DNA of 64,000 nt, taken from Bradyrhizobium zhengyangense. Its GTDB lineage: Bacteria > Pseudomonadota > Alphaproteobacteria > Rhizobiales > Xanthobacteraceae. Both the position numbers and the translations under genes were made by a program. The notes below the pieces were generated by a model. That model saw nothing but the letters and a program-made list of their open reading frames with translations, was not told the DNA's origin and did not search any database. Shown one piece after another: positions 20,323 through 29,596 of this stretch. Every line of letters begins with the position of its first letter. The stretch's first letter is position 1. The stretch is taken from the NCBI RefSeq assembly GCF_022012435.1, contig NZ_JAKLUA010000006.1, positions 372,001 to 436,000 of the forward strand, read 5' to 3'.

Positions 20323-22068
20323 ATGCTTCGCATCGTCCTCTTCCTCGTTCTGATTGCGCTTGCAGGTGCCGGCGCGGCCTGGGTCGCCGATCAGCCCGGC
20401 AATGTCGTGCTGACCTGGGGCAGCTGGCGAGCCTCGCCGAGCATTCCGGTGTTCGTGCTCTGCCTCGGCATCTTCGCGGTCCTGATCGTGTTCCTCTGGA
20501 GCATCCTGACCATGCTCTGGCGTATGCCGGGACGGGTGCGCCGCCGAAGGCATGAGAAGCGTCAGGCGCGGGGGCGCCACGCCATCACCCATGGCCTGCT
20601 CGCGATCGGCCATGGCGACACTGCGCTGGCTCGCCGTCATGCCGAAGCGGCGCGCCGGCATGCGCCCAATGATCCGCTCGCTCTGCTGCTGCACGCGCAG
20701 TCGGCCCAGCTCGACGGCAATCGCGACGAGGCGCAGCGCGCTTTCCGCGCCATGGCCGAGCGCGAGGATACCCGGCTGCTCGGCCTACGCGGCCTGTTCA
20801 TCGAGGCGCAGCGCGCCGACGATGCGGTCGGTGCTGTCATGATCGCGGAGGAAGCGATCAAGCTGTCGCCGTCCTCGACCTGGGCCTCGCATGCGGTGCT
20901 CGGCTTCCGCTGCGCGCGCGGCGACTGGAGCGGCGCGCTCGCGATCCTCGATTCCAATCTGTCGGCGGGCCTGATCGACAAGCAGGCCTATCGCCGCCAG
21001 CGCGGCGTGCTGCTCACGGCGCGCGCGCTGGAACTGGAGACCATGGACCGCGACGTCGCGCGCGAAAGCGTGATGGAAGCGGTCAAGCTGGCGCCGACGC
21101 TGGTGCCGGCCGCCGTGCTCGCCGCGAAATTCGAGAGCGAGGCGCATCAGGTGCGCCGTGCCATGAAGCTGGTTGAGGCCGCCTGGCTCGCCAATCCGCA
21201 TCCGGATCTCGCCGATGCCTACGCGCATGTGAAGCTCGGCGATGCCGCGCGGCAGCGCCTGCAGCGGGTCGAGACGCTCGCGGCCAAGACGCCCGCCGAC
21301 AAGGCCGGCCATGTCGAGGGCCAGCTTGCGATCGCGCGCGCCGCGATCGATGCCTCCGAATTCGCCCGTGCGCGCGAGGTGCTGTCGCCTTACGTCAACG
21401 ATCCGACCCAACGCGTGGCGCTGCTGATGGCCGAGCTCGAGCGCGCCGAGCACGGCGACAGCGGCCGTGCCCGCGCCTGGACCTTGCGTGCGGTGCGTGC
21501 CCGCCACGATCCGGTCTGGACCGCGGATGGCTATGTCAGCGACCGCTGGCGTCCGGTCTCGCCGGTCACCGGCCGCCTCGACGCTTTCCAATGGCAGACA
21601 CCGGTGGCGAGCCTGCCTTCGGACAAGGGCACGACGATCGAATCCTCGGCCTTCGAGGAAGCCATGCTCGCTGCCCCGCCGCCAAAGCGGGTGACGGTAG
21701 CCAATGAGGCGCCTGGGGAATCGGTCGTGATCGCGCCGGCCTCAACCCCGGCCTCTGCTCCGGCCGCGCAGGACAACGCACCGCCGGTGGCCAAGGAAGA
21801 GCCGGCAGTGGCGCCTGCGGAGCCGGTCAAACCGGCCCCGGAAGCTGCCGAATCATCGCCAGTGGCGGAAACCCCGGTGTTCCGCACCCGCGCCGATCTC
21901 GGCAAGCCCGCGCAGGCGCCGATCCAGACCGTCATCCCGATCGTTCGTGCGCCCGATGATCCCGGCATCGATGACGAGGGTCCGAGCGATGAATTTACGG
22001 AACAAATCGGCACGCCAAAGGCCCAGGCCGGCGGCTGGCGGGGATTCTGGTCCCGCTGGGGGGCTTGA
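20323..22068 (+). CDS. hemY: Heme biosynthesis-associated TPR protein HemY
   Basis: 581-aa inner-membrane protein. Two N-terminal helices (about residues 3-22 and 42-65, the second WSILTMLWRMPGR region) are followed by a large tetratricopeptide-repeat domain to about residue 400. A low-complexity Ala/Pro/Glu tail follows (about 450-540), ending in GGWRGFWSRWGA. HemY proteins are genetically linked to heme synthesis, but their biochemical role is uncertain; this is not the protoporphyrinogen oxidase also called HemY. 35 bp after the mitofilin-like gene, AGGGAT before the ATG. The long Pro/Ala tail is likely disordered. Confidence 0.9.
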   Translation: MLRIVLFLVLIALAGAGAAWVADQPGNVVLTWGSWRASPSIPVFVLCLGIFAVLIVFLWSILTMLWRMPGRVRRRRHEKRQARGRHAITHGLLAIGHGDTALARRHAEAARRHAPNDPLALLLHAQSAQLDGNRDEAQRAFRAMAEREDTRLLGLRGLFIEAQRADDAVGAVMIAEEAIKLSPSSTWASHAVLGFRCARGDWSGALAILDSNLSAGLIDKQAYRRQRGVLLTARALELETMDRDVARESVMEAVKLAPTLVPAAVLAAKFESEAHQVRRAMKLVEAAWLANPHPDLADAYAHVKLGDAARQRLQRVETLAAKTPADKAGHVEGQLAIARAAIDASEFARAREVLSPYVNDPTQRVALLMAELERAEHGDSGRARAWTLRAVRARHDPVWTADGYVSDRWRPVSPVTGRLDAFQWQTPVASLPSDKGTTIESSAFEEAMLAAPPPKRVTVANEAPGESVVIAPASTPASAPAAQDNAPPVAKEEPAVAPAEPVKPAPEAAESSPVAETPVFRTRADLGKPAQAPIQTVIPIVRAPDDPGIDDEGPSDEFTEQIGTPKAQAGGWRGFWSRWGA

Positions 22069-22168
22069 GCCGCATTTCGCCCGCCGCTTGTCCTTGCCAA
22101 TTCGGGCCATGCCCGATATCAGGAGCGCGTGTATCGGGGCCGGCTTTGTCCTGGCTCCGGCAGGGTTC

Positions 22169-22244
22169 GCCGCAATAGCTCAGTCGGTAGAGCACGTCAT
22201 TCGTAATGACGGGGTCGGGGGTTCGAATCCCTCTTGCGGCACCA
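22169..22244 (+). tRNA. tRNA-Thr (anticodon CGU)
   Basis: 76-nt cloverleaf: acceptor GCCGCAA pairs with TTGCGGC, D-arm GCTCAGTCGGTAGAGC, anticodon loop TTCGTAA with anticodon CGT, T-arm GGGGGTTCGAATCCCTC, and an encoded CCA end. Reads ACG threonine codons. The repeat described separately starts at the CCA. Confidence 0.97.
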
Positions 22245-22330
22245 GCCTTCGCAGGCTGCGCCTGCTTCGGCTCGGCAAGCCGCTTCGTAGTGAAGGCCGC
22301 CACGCCATAGCCCGAAGGGCGACGGCGGGC
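22242..22330 (+). repeat. tRNA-3'-adjacent structured repeat, copy 1
   Basis: Starts at the CCA of tRNA-Thr as CCAGCCTTCGC, continues through CTTCGGCTCGGCAAGCC and ends CGCCATAGCCCGAAGGGCGA then CGGCGG. The same beginning, middle and end occur next to tRNA-Ala (34500-34604, opposite strand). It contains small hairpins (for example GCCC GAA GGGC). Confidence 0.8.
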
Positions 22331-22457
22331 TCCCCCGTTTTGCTCGATTGGTACAGGCCAGCTTCAAGGCCGTGCTTAAGCTCCGCGTGATTCTCCTCAC
22401 ATAATCTCGCGCGTCTCTCCCCTAGTGTCCCCTCACGCAAACACGGGGAGATTTCAC

Positions 22458-22826
22458 ATGCGCAAGATCATTCTGGTTGCGGCCATGGTTCTGGTCTCTG
22501 CATCGGCCCAGGCGGGCGGCGCACGCAGCCTCTCGCTGGCCTCGGCCAACGATCAGGCCCCGGCACCGCAAGGCACTGTCGCGCCGCCGGCCAACACCAC
22601 GCAGGTGAGCGAAGTCGCTCCGGTGGCTACGGCTCCGACCTATGTCGATCGTCCGACGGCGGTTTCGACCACCGCGCCAGCTGCGACCACAACCACATCG
22701 ACATCATCGCCTGCTGCGGCCCAGCCTGCGCCGAAGACGACGAAGGTGGACAAGCCCAGGCATCACAAGACCTGGACCGAAGGCCGGATCATCAGCGAAC
22801 TGCATCGCCACGGCATCTACTGGTAA
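22458..22826 (+). CDS. Small secreted low-complexity protein, function unknown
   Basis: 122-aa protein with a signal peptide (MRKIILVAAMVLVSASAQA, cleavage after AQA). A long Ala/Pro/Thr/Ser-rich linker of about 75 residues follows, then a basic C-terminal segment ending TWTEGRIISELHRHGIYW. That short tail looks like the conserved part and the rest is probably disordered. The upstream ATG at 22425 would spoil the signal peptide; 22458 has GGGGAG before it. Function unknown; periplasmic or cell-surface location is inferred. A terminator hairpin shared with the convergent deacetylase gene follows. Confidence 0.75.
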   Translation: MRKIILVAAMVLVSASAQAGGARSLSLASANDQAPAPQGTVAPPANTTQVSEVAPVATAPTYVDRPTAVSTTAPAATTTTSTSSPAAAQPAPKTTKVDKPRHHKTWTEGRIISELHRHGIYW

Positions 22827-22851
22827 GCGACGGCGCTCCTCCCAAAACAAA

Positions 22852-22874
22852 ATGGCCGGGCTGAGCCCGGCCAT
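22852..22874 (-). terminator. Rho-independent terminator for the deacetylase gene
   Basis: Perfect 10-bp stem ATGGCCGGGC / GCCCGGCCAT with a 3-base loop. On the minus strand it is followed by TTTTGTTTT, so it mainly serves the gene at 22900-23967; on plus the T run is weak. Confidence 0.85.
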
Positions 22875-22899
22875 CGCATTCTCGTCGAACCTCAAACGC

Positions 22900-23967
22900 C
22901 TAGCGTTGCGAGACGGTCTGCACCACGCTCGACACCGGGCGCGCATTGGTCGCACTGCTGGACCCCGGCACCTTCAGCTCCTTGAGGATGGCTTCGTCAT
23001 ACTCAGGAAGCGATTCGAACGTCGTCTTCGCCTTGATCTGCACGACCTTGTAGCCACCGGCCTTGAGGCGCGCGAGCAGCGTCGGCAGTGCTTCGCCGGT
23101 GCGCTTCTGGAAATCGTGCATCAGGATGATGCCCTTGCCGAGCTTGTCGAGCTTGGTCATCACGTTGCTGATGATCTTGTCCGGCGTGCTCTCCTTGCGG
23201 AAGTCGAAGGAGTCGAGGTCGGTCGAGAAGATCCCGACATTGCGGGTGCCGAGATAGCTCACCAGCGCCGGATTTTGCGACAGCTGCGGGAAGCGGAAGA
23301 ACGGCGACGGATTGGTGCCGAGCGCCCATTTCACGGCGCTGAAGCCCTTCTCGATCTCATCCTTGGCCTGCTGCTCCGTCATCTTCTTGCCGGCGAGATT
23401 GACGTGCGACCAGGTGTGCGTGCCGACCGTGTGGCCCTGGGCCAGAACCTGGCGCAGGATTTCCGGATGCCAGCTGGCGTGCTTGCCGACCGAGAAGAAC
23501 AGGCCCTTGGTGCATTCATCGGCCAGAGCCTTCAGCACCGCCGGCGTGTTGTGCGGCCAGGGGCTGTCGTCGAAGGTCAGCACGACCTCCTTGTCGGCGA
23601 GGAAATCAAACTGCTTGTACTGTTCGAAGCCGAAACCCGGGCCGCCGGTGGTGTCGATCTCGACCACGCGCGAGACGCCGAGTGCATTGGGATTGGTGCA
23701 AGTCGTGTCCTGAACTGGTGCCACCGCCGGTGCCGGCGCGGGAGCAGGCGCTGCGGCAGGAACGGCAGGCTTGCCCGCGATCGCCGCGGTGGTCTCGACA
23801 TCATCCTTGGCGGCAAGCTTGACCGGCGCCGGCAGAGGATCGGCGGCACGGGCGGCTGTTGTTTTGGGGGCGCCCTGGTCGGCGCGCGCGGAATAAAAGT
23901 ACCAACCTCCGGCGATCACGATCGCCGCAACCACACTGGCCAGCATCAGGCCCAACGCATTACGCAT
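22900..23967 (-). CDS. Polysaccharide deacetylase family protein
   Basis: 355-aa NodB-fold carbohydrate esterase with an N-terminal membrane anchor (about residues 1-25, RNALGLMLASVVAAIVIAGG) and an Ala/Pro linker (about 30-90). The catalytic domain has VLTFDDSPWPHN with the catalytic and metal-binding Asp pair, and VGTHTWSHVNL with the two metal-binding His. FFRFPQLSQNPALVSYLG is the motif 3 region. Substrate could be peptidoglycan, chitin oligomer or surface polysaccharide. The frame opens at TTG 23982; ATG 23967 is chosen. The extended anchor suggests it works on the periplasmic face. Confidence 0.9.
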   Translation of the reverse strand: MRNALGLMLASVVAAIVIAGGWYFYSARADQGAPKTTAARAADPLPAPVKLAAKDDVETTAAIAGKPAVPAAAPAPAPAPAVAPVQDTTCTNPNALGVSRVVEIDTTGGPGFGFEQYKQFDFLADKEVVLTFDDSPWPHNTPAVLKALADECTKGLFFSVGKHASWHPEILRQVLAQGHTVGTHTWSHVNLAGKKMTEQQAKDEIEKGFSAVKWALGTNPSPFFRFPQLSQNPALVSYLGTRNVGIFSTDLDSFDFRKESTPDKIISNVMTKLDKLGKGIILMHDFQKRTGEALPTLLARLKAGGYKVVQIKAKTTFESLPEYDEAILKELKVPGSSSATNARPVSSVVQTVSQR

Positions 23968-24219
23968 CGCTACTCTTTCCAATTACGCAACCAAACCAGC
24001 GGAATTTCCCGCGTCGCGAGCCATTAATGCGAAGGAACAGTTAACGTGACACCAACACGACAGCGGTTGCAGAGGAATTTCAGGCGGGTGCGCCAAAGTG
24101 ACCGAGGTCACAGTGGGTGGGCCGCCCGTGACCGTCATCACAGTGGAAACTGTTTTGCTGGAGCATCGTAGTTCCCATCGACAACGGGCCCGCTGCGGCG
24201 GCGCCAATGGGAGCTGCAA

Positions 24220-24525
24220 ATGACCAAGTCGTTCACTGCCAAGATCACTGCAAAGATCCGCGACACCAGCCTGGCTCTGGGCTTTGCCGCCATCGTCTCG
24301 ATCGTCTCGACGACCTCGAGCTTCGCCTTCTCGGCCGAGGCGCAGCAGATGTGCACCGGCGACGCCTTCCGCCTGTGCTCGTCAGAGATCCCCAACATTC
24401 CGAAGATCACGGCGTGCATGATGAAGCATCGCACGGACCTGAGCGCCGGCTGCCGCGCGGTGATGGACAAGGACCTCGCCAAGGGCGCGTCACGCAAGGT
24501 TGCTGACGCTCAGGACGGTCAGTAA
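24220..24525 (+). CDS. Secreted Cys-rich small protein, copy 1
   Basis: 101-aa protein with a long N-terminal export signal (IRDTSLALGFAAIVSIVSTTSSFAFSA region, positions about 13-38). The mature part has four cysteines arranged C-x6-C ... C-x11-C, in MCTGDAFRLCSS and ACMMKHRTDLSAGCRAVM. The next gene encodes a second protein with the same pattern, so the two are paralogs of a cysteine-rich-repeat (GLG1-like) type. Function unknown; disulfide-stabilised periplasmic location inferred. GGGAG precedes the ATG. Confidence 0.75.
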   Translation: MTKSFTAKITAKIRDTSLALGFAAIVSIVSTTSSFAFSAEAQQMCTGDAFRLCSSEIPNIPKITACMMKHRTDLSAGCRAVMDKDLAKGASRKVADAQDGQ

Positions 24526-24705
24526 GCGCGCAGCGATCGCGACGTTTGCGTCGTTAGCTCCCTGCCGATGTGCCCCGGCGCCATGCCGGGGCCACGCGGT
24601 GGTGCCAGTCGACCTGCGCCATCCGTCTCCCAATAAATCCGTTGCGGCCTTGGGATCGTCGCACTAGCTTCGCCCGCACATCTTGAGGGTATGAGGCATT
24701 CCGCG

Positions 24706-24921
24706 ATGGCCAGATTTCTTTTCATCATTCCTTTGGTCCTGTGCGCTTCCGGCGCCTCGGCGCAGCAGCAGCCCGGTCACGATGCCTGCGCGCGCGACGT
24801 CACGCGCCATTGCCGCGCCGTGATGAGCAATGGCGATAGCGCCGTGCTCGCCTGCCTGAAAGAGCACCGCGCGCGCCTCAGCAAGGCCTGCGACAAGATG
24901 CTGACGGATCACGGTCAGTAG
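24706..24921 (+). CDS. Secreted Cys-rich small protein, copy 2
   Basis: 71-aa protein with a clear signal peptide (MARFLFIIPLVLCASGASA then QQQ). The mature peptide of about 50 residues has four cysteines, C-x7-C and C-x11-C, in DACARDVTRHCRAVM and ACLKEHRARLSKACDKM. The half ACLKEHRARLSKAC closely matches the corresponding part of copy 1. GAGG lies 8 bases before ATG 24706; ATG 24691 would be too close to it. Function unknown; it may be a periplasmic disulfide-bonded protein. Confidence 0.75.
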   Translation: MARFLFIIPLVLCASGASAQQQPGHDACARDVTRHCRAVMSNGDSAVLACLKEHRARLSKACDKMLTDHGQ

Positions 24922-24941
24922 CGATCGGGGCTACGAAGCGT

Positions 24942-26636
24942 CTAGCGACTGATGCTGCTCCCCGCAGCGGTCGCGACAACGGGCAGCACTTCGCTTGCCG
25001 CGCGATCCGGCGTCTCTTCCTTCCAGCGTACCGAGCCGAATGGCCGCTCCAGCATGCGGCGGATCCGCACCGGATCAGAGCCGATGTGGAAATCGATCGC
25101 CTGCTGATGCAGCGCGCGTTCGGACTGGGTCGAGCGGTTGCGCTGGCGCAGATAATCGAACCAGGTCGGGCAGTGATAGCGCTCGGTCCACAATTCGGGA
25201 TCGGCAATGTCGCGCGCGATCGACCAGCCATAGGCGCCGTTGCGCTGCCGGGAGAGCTGCACGTCCTGCATCACATTGTGGAAGGCGCGCGCGTTTTCCT
25301 GGGCGACGCGATATTCGATCTCGACCACCAGCGGGCCGCTGCGCCCGGTGAGCGACAGCTTGACTTCAGGATCGGCCAGCACGTCGGCATCCTCGTTGCG
25401 GGCGCCGACGCGCGGCATTGCAAGCCAGATCCCCAGGAGCGGCGAGACCAGCATCAGGCTGGCGGCCGTGAGCAGCGCGACCTCGACGCCGGCATAGTCG
25501 GTGAGATGGCCCCAGCCCCAGGCGCCGATCGCGATGCCACCGGAAATCGAGGCCTGAAACGCGGCGAGCGATCGACCGGCGACCCAGCGCGGCGCCGAGA
25601 GCTGCACACCGATGTTGAACAGCGCCACCGCCGCCATCCAGACCGCGCCGGCCAGCACCAGCGCGGCCGCGGTCAGCACCGGCTCGGTGCTCAAGGCAAT
25701 CGCAGCCATCGCAAAGGCCATGGAGATCGTGCAGGCGCGGATCGCAGCCTCGCCGCTCATGCGCTTGCGCAGCTCGTGGATGTTGAGCGCGCCGACCACC
25801 GCGCCCATGCCGAATGCGCCCAGCATGATGCCGTAGGTTTGCGCGCCACCATGCAACAGATCGCGCGCGACCAGTGGCATCAACGCCATGATCGCGCCGC
25901 CGATCAGTCCCATCACCAGCGTGCGCAACAGCACGATCTTGATCGGCGGCGAGTTGGTGATGTAGCGGAAGCCCGAAACCATCGCGCGGTTGAGCTTCTC
26001 CCGCGGCAGCCGCGACGGTTCGACCACGCGCCGCCAGAGCACGAGCACGATCAGAAGCGGAAGATAGAGGATCGCGTTGCAGGCGAATGCCGCGACCGCG
26101 CCGGCTGCGGCGACGATGACGCCGCCGACCGCGGGGCCGAAGCTGCGCGCGATGTTGTAGCTGATGCCGTTCAGCGCCACCGCCGACGGCAATGCATCCG
26201 GCGGCACCTGCTCGCTGACCGAGGATTGCCAGGCCGGGCCGAACAGCGCATTGCCGCTGCCGACCACGAAGCAGAAGGCGAGCAGCGATTCCGGGGCGAT
26301 GAGCTTGAGCCCGGCCAGGATCGTGAGGGCGGACGCGCCCGTCAGCGCGATCATGAGGGCCACCAGCGTCACGATGCGGCGGTCATACATGTCGGCGATG
26401 GCGCCGGCCGGCATCGAGATCAGCATGATCGGCAGCATCAAGGCGGTCTGGACCAATGCCACCTTGTCGGCGGAGGCCGCCATCTGCGTCATCGCCCAGG
26501 CCGCGCCCACGCCCTGGATCAGGAGGCCGAGATTGGAGAGCAGGCTGGCGAGCCAGATGCGCCGGAATACGGTGTACCGCAGGGGGGCGGTGATGCCGTC
26601 GGCGGAACGTCTCTGACGGTTCGTCTGCTCGGTCAT
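24942..26636 (-). CDS. MFS transporter with extra C-terminal domain
   Basis: 564-aa protein. Residues about 15-410 form a 12-helix major-facilitator exporter of the MFS_3 (EntS-like) type: start FRRIWLASLLSNLGLLIQGV, motif-A loop GAIADMYDRRIVTLVAL. A further soluble domain of about 150 residues contains EIEYRVAQENARAFHNVMQD and ERYHCPTWFDYLRQRNRST, a pattern seen in a subset of MFS_3 proteins and resembling a small ferredoxin-like monooxygenase fold. Substrate unknown; siderophore or drug export is the family theme. Frame opens at TTG 26648; ATG 26636 with GGAAGGG is preferred. Divergent from the Tat hydrolase gene. Confidence 0.87.
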   Translation of the reverse strand: MTEQTNRQRRSADGITAPLRYTVFRRIWLASLLSNLGLLIQGVGAAWAMTQMAASADKVALVQTALMLPIMLISMPAGAIADMYDRRIVTLVALMIALTGASALTILAGLKLIAPESLLAFCFVVGSGNALFGPAWQSSVSEQVPPDALPSAVALNGISYNIARSFGPAVGGVIVAAAGAVAAFACNAILYLPLLIVLVLWRRVVEPSRLPREKLNRAMVSGFRYITNSPPIKIVLLRTLVMGLIGGAIMALMPLVARDLLHGGAQTYGIMLGAFGMGAVVGALNIHELRKRMSGEAAIRACTISMAFAMAAIALSTEPVLTAAALVLAGAVWMAAVALFNIGVQLSAPRWVAGRSLAAFQASISGGIAIGAWGWGHLTDYAGVEVALLTAASLMLVSPLLGIWLAMPRVGARNEDADVLADPEVKLSLTGRSGPLVVEIEYRVAQENARAFHNVMQDVQLSRQRNGAYGWSIARDIADPELWTERYHCPTWFDYLRQRNRSTQSERALHQQAIDFHIGSDPVRIRRMLERPFGSVRWKEETPDRAASEVLPVVATAAGSSISR

Positions 26637-26773
26637 ATACCCTTCCAAGTCGTCTGGCAGAAATGGCTTGAATAATTCCGGCAGGCCCAGTGATGCCTGC
26701 GAAAGTCCTTCGCTGTCCAGTGGTTAGGCCGCTATAAGCAGTGCAAAGACATGGTTTTATCGGGGAGGATCGG

Positions 26774-28144
26774 ATGAGGCTGTCACGACGGACAATTCTG
26801 CAAGGTGCGGCTAGCGTGCCTTTCGCGGTTGCGAGCTTGCGGATGGGGGCACTGGCGCAAACATCGTCCACGACCAGCAGTTCCGAAGTGCCGCCGATCC
26901 TGTTCGTCCATGGCAATGGCGATTACGACGCGCTCTGGATCACGACGTTGTGGCGGATGGAATCCAACGGCATCGCGCGCGACCGCATGATGGCGATCAA
27001 TTTCAACAGCCCCAGTGCGCGTGCCGATGACACGGTCGAGCAGGCCAACCGGTCCTCGACCGAGGACCAGCGCCGGGAGCTTGCCGCTGCCATCGCTGAA
27101 CTGAAACGCCGCACCGGTGCGGCGCGCGTGGCGCTGGTCGGCAATTCGCGCGGCGGCAATTCGATCCGCAACGTCATCAAGAATGGCGGCGCCGGCGATG
27201 TCAGTCACGCGGTGCTGTGCGGCACGCCCAATCACGGCGTGTTTGCGCTCGACGCGCTGCTCGGCAGCGAGTTCAACGGACGAGGGGCCTTCCTGCGCGG
27301 CTTGAACGAGGGCGAGAGCGAGGTGACGCCGGGTGTCGCCTTCCTGACCTTGCGCAGCGACGGCATGGACAAATATGCGCAGCCCGACGGCCGCTTCATG
27401 GGCAAGCCGGGCGTGCCGACCAATGTCACCGCCGAGGGGCCGGAGCTGAAGGGCGCGACCAATCTCGTGCTCGGCACGATCGATCATCGCGAGACGGCGT
27501 ATCATCCGCGGGCGTTCCGCGAGATCTACAAATTCATCGCCGGTCGCGAGCCCGCGCGCATCGCGATCACACCGGAGCGGACGGTCCATATCGGTGGACT
27601 GGTCACGGGCGCCGCGGATGGCGCGCCGACCAATCGCCCGGTGGCCGGCGCAACTGTCGAGATCTACCATGTCGACCGCGAGAGCGGGGAGCGCAAAGGC
27701 GAATTGTTGTATCGCTTGATCACGGCGGCCGACGGCCGCTGGGGGCCGGCCGAGGTCGATCCCGCCTCTCCGCTCGAGATCGTCCTGACCTCGCCGGACG
27801 CCCCGACCACGCACTTCTACCGCTCGCCCTTCCCGCGTTCCTCCAATGTCGTGCATTTGCGCGCCGCGCGGCCCTTCCTTCCGGCAGAGAAGGATGCCGG
27901 CGCGGTCGTGATCATGTCGCGCCCGCGCGGCTATTTCGGGCTGCCGCGCGACACCGTCCTGCTTGATGGCCGCGAGCCTGCCGATGTCACGCCGGGCGTG
28001 CCCACGGATGCGACAGCAACCCTGCGCCTTTCGGCCAGCGAGGTTGGACGTAACATCGTGGCCCAGTTCAACGAAGAACGAATCGTGGCGCGCGCCTGGC
28101 CGGCCTCCGAGAACAGGATTGCGGTTGCCGAGCTGACTTACTAG
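26774..28144 (+). CDS. Tat-exported alpha/beta hydrolase
   Basis: 456-aa protein. The start MRLSRRTILQGAASVPFAVA is a twin-arginine signal. The hydrolase domain (about 45-270) has the oxyanion region PILFVHGNGDYDALWI and the nucleophile Ser in ALVGNSRGGNSIRN, with a candidate His in ETAYHPRAFREIY. A C-terminal beta-sandwich-like region (about 275-360, GGLVTGAADGAPTNRPVAG) and a further beta-rich tail follow. Esterase or lipase activity is likely; the substrate is unknown. GGGGAGGATCGG before ATG 26774 decides the start. It leads into the P450 gene after 34 bp, so the two may act together. Confidence 0.83.
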   Translation: MRLSRRTILQGAASVPFAVASLRMGALAQTSSTTSSSEVPPILFVHGNGDYDALWITTLWRMESNGIARDRMMAINFNSPSARADDTVEQANRSSTEDQRRELAAAIAELKRRTGAARVALVGNSRGGNSIRNVIKNGGAGDVSHAVLCGTPNHGVFALDALLGSEFNGRGAFLRGLNEGESEVTPGVAFLTLRSDGMDKYAQPDGRFMGKPGVPTNVTAEGPELKGATNLVLGTIDHRETAYHPRAFREIYKFIAGREPARIAITPERTVHIGGLVTGAADGAPTNRPVAGATVEIYHVDRESGERKGELLYRLITAADGRWGPAEVDPASPLEIVLTSPDAPTTHFYRSPFPRSSNVVHLRAARPFLPAEKDAGAVVIMSRPRGYFGLPRDTVLLDGREPADVTPGVPTDATATLRLSASEVGRNIVAQFNEERIVARAWPASENRIAVAELTY

Positions 28145-28178
28145 CTATTTGCTTGCGTCAGGTCTGCGGGAGAGAGCC

Positions 28179-29546
28179 ATGAACATCGCCAGCGTGCGCC
28201 GGCCCATCATCCCGCCGACCCCGCCGCGCGCGCCCGACAACATGTCGTTGTTCGGCCGTATCGCGGTGATCAAGCAGAACATGATCGCGACCTGGGGGCA
28301 GCGTGCCTATGAGGAAGAAGTCATCCAGGGCCGCTTCTTCCTGCACAAGAGTTTCATCCTGAACCAGCCGGACGCAATCCGGCACGTCCTGCTCAGCAAC
28401 TACCAGAATTACACGCGAACCCCGGCGGGCATCCGCATGCTGCGTCCGGTGCTCGGCGAGGGTCTCCTGCTCGCCGAAGGCCACGCCTGGACATTTCAAC
28501 GGCGTACGCTGTCGCCGGCCTTCACGCCGCGTGCTACCGCCAATCTCGTGCCACACATGACGGCGGTGCTCGACGAGACCATCGCGAAGCTCGAGACCCG
28601 AACCGGGGAGCCGGTCGATCTGCGCGAAATCATGCAGCGCATGACGCTCGAGATTGCCGGCCGCACGATGTTCTCGTTCGGGATGGACCAGCACGGTCCG
28701 ACCTTGCGCAACTTCGTCATGGAATATGGCGAGCGGCTCGGGCGGGCCCACTTCCTCGACATGGTTCTGCCGGTGTCATGGCCGACGCCGATGGATCGGG
28801 CCCGCGCCCGCTTCCGCAAGCGCTGGGTCGAATTCGTCGCGATGCTGATCGCCGAACGGCGTGCGGTGGGCAAGAAGGACGGCGCGCCGCCGCGCGATCT
28901 GTTCGATCTCATGGACGAGGCGCGCGATCCTGAAACGAGCAAGGGCTTTTCCGACGGGCAACTGGTCGACGAGGTCGCGACCATGATCCTGGCGGGCCAT
29001 GAGACGACCGCGACTGCGCTGTTCTGGGCGCTCTATCTGCTGGCGCTCGACCCCGACACGCAGGAGGAGGTCGCGTCCGAGACGCGCGGCGAGCATCTCG
29101 TCAGCATGGCCGATATCGACCGGCAGAAATTCACCCGCGCGGTGATCGACGAGACCATGCGGCTCTATCCGCCGGCCTTCCTCGTTGCGCGCGCCGCGCG
29201 CGACAAGGACATCGTGGCCGGGGCCGAGGTCAGCAAGGGCGACATCATCATGATCGCCCCCTGGCTGCTGCACCGGCACGAGAAGCTGTGGGATCAGCCC
29301 AACGCGTTCATCCCGAAGCGCTTTATGTCGAAAGAGCCGCCCGATCGCTTTGCCTATCTGCCATTCGGTGCCGGCCCGCGCGTCTGCATCGGTGCGCCGT
29401 TCGCGCAGGCCGAATCCGTGCTGGCGCTGGCGCGGTTGATCGGGGCGTTCCGCATCGAGCTGGCGGACGCAACGCCGGTCATTCCATTCGGCGTCGTCAC
29501 GACCCAGCCGGACCACTCACCCATGTTCCGCATCACGCGCCGGTGA
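28179..29546 (+). CDS. Cytochrome P450
   Basis: 455-aa heme-thiolate monooxygenase with all the family landmarks: I-helix ILAGHETTATALFW (oxygen activation Thr), the ExxR motif in DETMRLYPP, and the heme loop FGAGPRVCIGAPFAQAE whose Cys ligates the iron. It has no membrane anchor and should be a soluble enzyme using an external ferredoxin system, none of which is encoded nearby. Start at ATG 28179, with GGGAGAGAG upstream. Substrate unknown; the preceding Tat hydrolase and following cyclase are in the same orientation at short distance (34 and 50 bp). Confidence 0.93.
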   Translation: MNIASVRRPIIPPTPPRAPDNMSLFGRIAVIKQNMIATWGQRAYEEEVIQGRFFLHKSFILNQPDAIRHVLLSNYQNYTRTPAGIRMLRPVLGEGLLLAEGHAWTFQRRTLSPAFTPRATANLVPHMTAVLDETIAKLETRTGEPVDLREIMQRMTLEIAGRTMFSFGMDQHGPTLRNFVMEYGERLGRAHFLDMVLPVSWPTPMDRARARFRKRWVEFVAMLIAERRAVGKKDGAPPRDLFDLMDEARDPETSKGFSDGQLVDEVATMILAGHETTATALFWALYLLALDPDTQEEVASETRGEHLVSMADIDRQKFTRAVIDETMRLYPPAFLVARAARDKDIVAGAEVSKGDIIMIAPWLLHRHEKLWDQPNAFIPKRFMSKEPPDRFAYLPFGAGPRVCIGAPFAQAESVLALARLIGAFRIELADATPVIPFGVVTTQPDHSPMFRITRR

Positions 29547-29596
29547 CAGGCCCGCGTCTGGCCGCCGGCGTGATCCACCCCACATAGAGTTGCACC

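Noticed and set aside
22169..22330. Genomic island integration site at the tRNA genes
   Set aside because: No integrase, no duplicated tRNA end and no phage-like gene near either tRNA, although the adjacent repeat is notable.
25086..26675. 529-codon plus-strand frame opposite the MFS gene
   Set aside because: Shadow of the transporter gene; no domain recognised.
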